Assembly (NCBI GenBank): GCA_016764915.1
Contig: JAESQY010000062.1
Coordinates: 1-46,266, forward strand
Direction: 5' to 3'
From: Aliivibrio sp.
Lineage (GTDB): Bacteria; Pseudomonadota; Gammaproteobacteria; Enterobacterales; Vibrionaceae
DNA: 46,266 nt
The notes below the pieces were generated by a model. It searched no databases. It worked only from the letters and a program-made list of their open reading frames with translations, and was not told the origin of the DNA. The position numbers were made by a program, and so were the translations under genes. Positions within the stretch are counted from its first letter, which is position 1. Every line of letters begins with the position of its first letter. Shown here one piece after another: positions 44,682 to 46,266 of this stretch.

Positions 44682-46091
44682 ATGACACTTAATAAAACAT
44701 TCTTAGCGCTGTCGATTGCTGCATCGAGCGTATTTTCAGCATCCATTTTTGCGGCAGAAAAAGTCGATATTCTAATTACTGATGCGACTATTTTGACGAT
44801 GAATGCAGAAAAGACCGTCTTTAATGCCGGTACAGTGGCAATCAAAGGCAACAAAATTGTTGCTGTTGGTGACAGCTCCCTAGCGAGCCAATATGAAGCG
44901 GATAAGATCTTTGATGTGGATGGCGATATTGTTATGCCAGGCCTCATTAACACTCATACGCATGTTTCAATGACAGTATTCCGCTCACTTGCTGATGATG
45001 TGCCAGATCGGCTTCACCGTTATATTTTCCCATTAGAAGCAAAGTTAGTTTCTCGTGACATGGTGCGTATTGGTGCGAACTTAGGGAATGTAGAAATGTT
45101 GAAGGGGGGCGTAACTACCTACGCTGATATGTACTACTTTGAAGATGAAGTAGCAAAAACCGTTGATAAAATCGGCATGCGCGCCATTCTTGGCGAAACC
45201 GTTATAAAATTTCCAGTCGCGGATGCAAAAAATGCCGATGAAGGTATTCAATACGCGCTTAATTTCATCGAAGAATATAAAGACCATCCACGTATTACCC
45301 CAGCATTTGCACCACATGCCCCTTACACGAATACGACAGAAACCCTGCAAAAGATTGCTAAGTTATCAATAGAAAAAGATGTACCGGTGTTAATTCATCT
45401 TGCTGAGTCAACGCGTGAACAAGAGAAGATAGCCAAAATAAGTGGCGGTAAGAGCCCAGTTCAATATATGTATGATATTGGTGCCCTTAATGAGAAGTTG
45501 GTTGGCGCCCACATGATTTTGGTCGATGACAATGATATAGAGTTAGTTAAAAAGAGTGATATGGGTGTTGCTCATAATATGAGTGCCAATATCAAATCAG
45601 CAAAAGGTGTTTCGCCAGCACTTAAAATGTACGACCAAGGAGTACGTATCGGTTTAGGTACCGACGGACCAATGTCAGGAAATACATTAAGTACGATTGA
45701 TGAATTTAGCCAAGTAGCCAAAGTACATAAACTGGTTAATAAAGATCGTGCAGCCATGCCACCAATCAAAGTTATTGATATGGCCACCATGGGTGCTGCA
45801 AGAGCGTTACATATGGAAGATAAAATTGGCTCAATAGAAATCGGTAAGTTAGCTGATATTATTGTGATTGAGACCACTGCGCCTAATATGGTTCCAGTTT
45901 ACAACCCATATTCAGCCTTAGTTTATTCTGCATATGCTTCAAATGTCCGACACTCAATTGTTAACGGCAAAGTGTTAATGGAAGATAAAAAAATATTAAC
46001 TGTAAATGAAGATGAAATTCTACAGGAAGCGTTAGAGTTTTCAAAAATAGTGAGAAAAACCGTCATCGAAAGCGGTGAAATAGTGCAGTAA
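44682..46091 (+). CDS. Exported amidohydrolase, MtaD/SAH-deaminase-like
   Basis: The 469-residue protein is a metal-dependent amidohydrolase closest in motif layout to 5'-methylthioadenosine/S-adenosylhomocysteine deaminases. It has the paired HxH in PGLINTHTHVSMTVFRSLAD (about residues 86-105), APHAPYT near residue 210, the HLAEST histidine near residue 245 and the GTDGPMSGN aspartate near residue 327. Unlike typical MtaD it begins with a signal peptide (LALSIAASSVFSASIFAAEK, cleavage near residue 25), so it should act in the periplasm. The substrate could be an extracellular adenosine derivative, a triazine-like compound or a cytosine-type base; sequence alone cannot decide. It stands alone, with a terminator after the stop. 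Confidence 0.85.
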   Translation: MTLNKTFLALSIAASSVFSASIFAAEKVDILITDATILTMNAEKTVFNAGTVAIKGNKIVAVGDSSLASQYEADKIFDVDGDIVMPGLINTHTHVSMTVFRSLADDVPDRLHRYIFPLEAKLVSRDMVRIGANLGNVEMLKGGVTTYADMYYFEDEVAKTVDKIGMRAILGETVIKFPVADAKNADEGIQYALNFIEEYKDHPRITPAFAPHAPYTNTTETLQKIAKLSIEKDVPVLIHLAESTREQEKIAKISGGKSPVQYMYDIGALNEKLVGAHMILVDDNDIELVKKSDMGVAHNMSANIKSAKGVSPALKMYDQGVRIGLGTDGPMSGNTLSTIDEFSQVAKVHKLVNKDRAAMPPIKVIDMATMGAARALHMEDKIGSIEIGKLADIIVIETTAPNMVPVYNPYSALVYSAYASNVRHSIVNGKVLMEDKKILTVNEDEILQEALEFSKIVRKTVIESGEIVQ

Positions 46092-46096
46092 ATAAT

Positions 46097-46126
46097 AAGG
46101 CCTACAAGTGTAGGCCTTAATTTTTT
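46097..46126 (+). terminator. Rho-independent terminator after the exported amidohydrolase
   Basis: AAGGCCTACA and TGTAGGCCTT form a 10-bp stem followed by a TAATTTTTT tail, 6 bases after the stop. Confidence 0.9.
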
Positions 46127-46164
46127 CAGTTAATGTGACATTATCGCTTTGTTGTAACATTCCA

Positions 46165-46266
46165 TGTCAATCCCATTTTAAAATGTCCTCTTTTCTCCCA
46201 ATTAGAAATGTCCGGTTCATACGAATAGAAGAGCAGGTGGATCAGGTTTTACTGTTACTCGCTTTG
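46165..46266. mobile_element. Probable terminus of an insertion sequence (IS21-like), truncated by the window edge
   Basis: From TGTCAATCCC onward the sequence has the look of a transposon end: it begins 5'-TG and carries two copies of AATGTCC (46182-46188 and 46207-46213) spaced 25 bases apart, the multiple internal repeats expected for transposase binding in IS21-type elements. No transposase is visible before the window ends, and the target duplication cannot be checked. The family is a tentative guess. Confidence 0.45.

Overview
The window is a contiguous chromosomal segment of a gammaproteobacterium, most probably a member of the Vibrionaceae. The evidence is the moderately AT-rich base composition, near-full-length matches to enterobacterial/Vibrio housekeeping families, families typical of Vibrio (DUF3466, DUF2835, DUF3634, a 180-kDa-class NAD-glutamate dehydrogenase), and gene order shared with E. 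coli (letA-letB-rsmF beside msrC-proQ-prc; pyrD-zapC-rlmKL-uup-rmf-fabA-ycbZ-matP). I cannot name the species from sequence alone. I saw no rRNA, tRNA or CRISPR array.

Layout. 1-3.3 kb: end of pheS, pheT and ihfA (phenylalanyl-tRNA synthetase and integration host factor alpha), with a 406-bp gap before ihfA. 3.4-8.7 kb: a tightly packed plus-strand run astE-btuC-btuD-cobT-cobS-cobC for cobalamin uptake and nucleotide-loop assembly, headed by an AstE-family deacylase and using several TTG/GTG starts. 8.8-10.3 kb (minus): a Trp-type DAHP synthase with yajQ two bases behind it. Divergent from them is a stand-alone, catalytically degenerate PEP-synthase C-terminal domain. 11.4-15.1 kb: YeeZ-like epimerase, an S4 RNA-binding protein, an unrecognised two-TM protein (minus) and a CvfB-like S1 protein. 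15.3-20.7 kb (minus): rsmF and the letA-letB lipid-transport pair. 20.9-27.3 kb: msrC, proQ, prc, pepN and a DUF2835 protein. pepN is interrupted by one in-frame TGA. 27.5-34 kb: gdhB, pyrD, zapC, then a 601-bp non-coding gap. 34.6-41 kb: rlmKL, a glutaredoxin-like protein, uup, a secreted DUF3466 protein and rmf. 41.2-44.4 kb: fabA and a Lon-like protease gene (minus), divergent from matP and a DUF3634 gene. 44.7-46.1 kb: an exported MtaD-type amidohydrolase. The last ~100 bp look like the terminus of an insertion sequence that continues beyond the window.

Most of the window is ordinary core genome. The points most worth a second look are the pepN nonsense codon, the PEP-synthase pseudoenzyme facing a PEP-consuming DAHP synthase, the AstE-headed B12 operon with a palindrome around its probable -10 box, FabR-like and FadR-like sites at fabA, the exported MtaD-like hydrolase, the unrecognised 458-residue membrane protein, and the probable IS end. 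I found no convincing wholly new multi-gene system.
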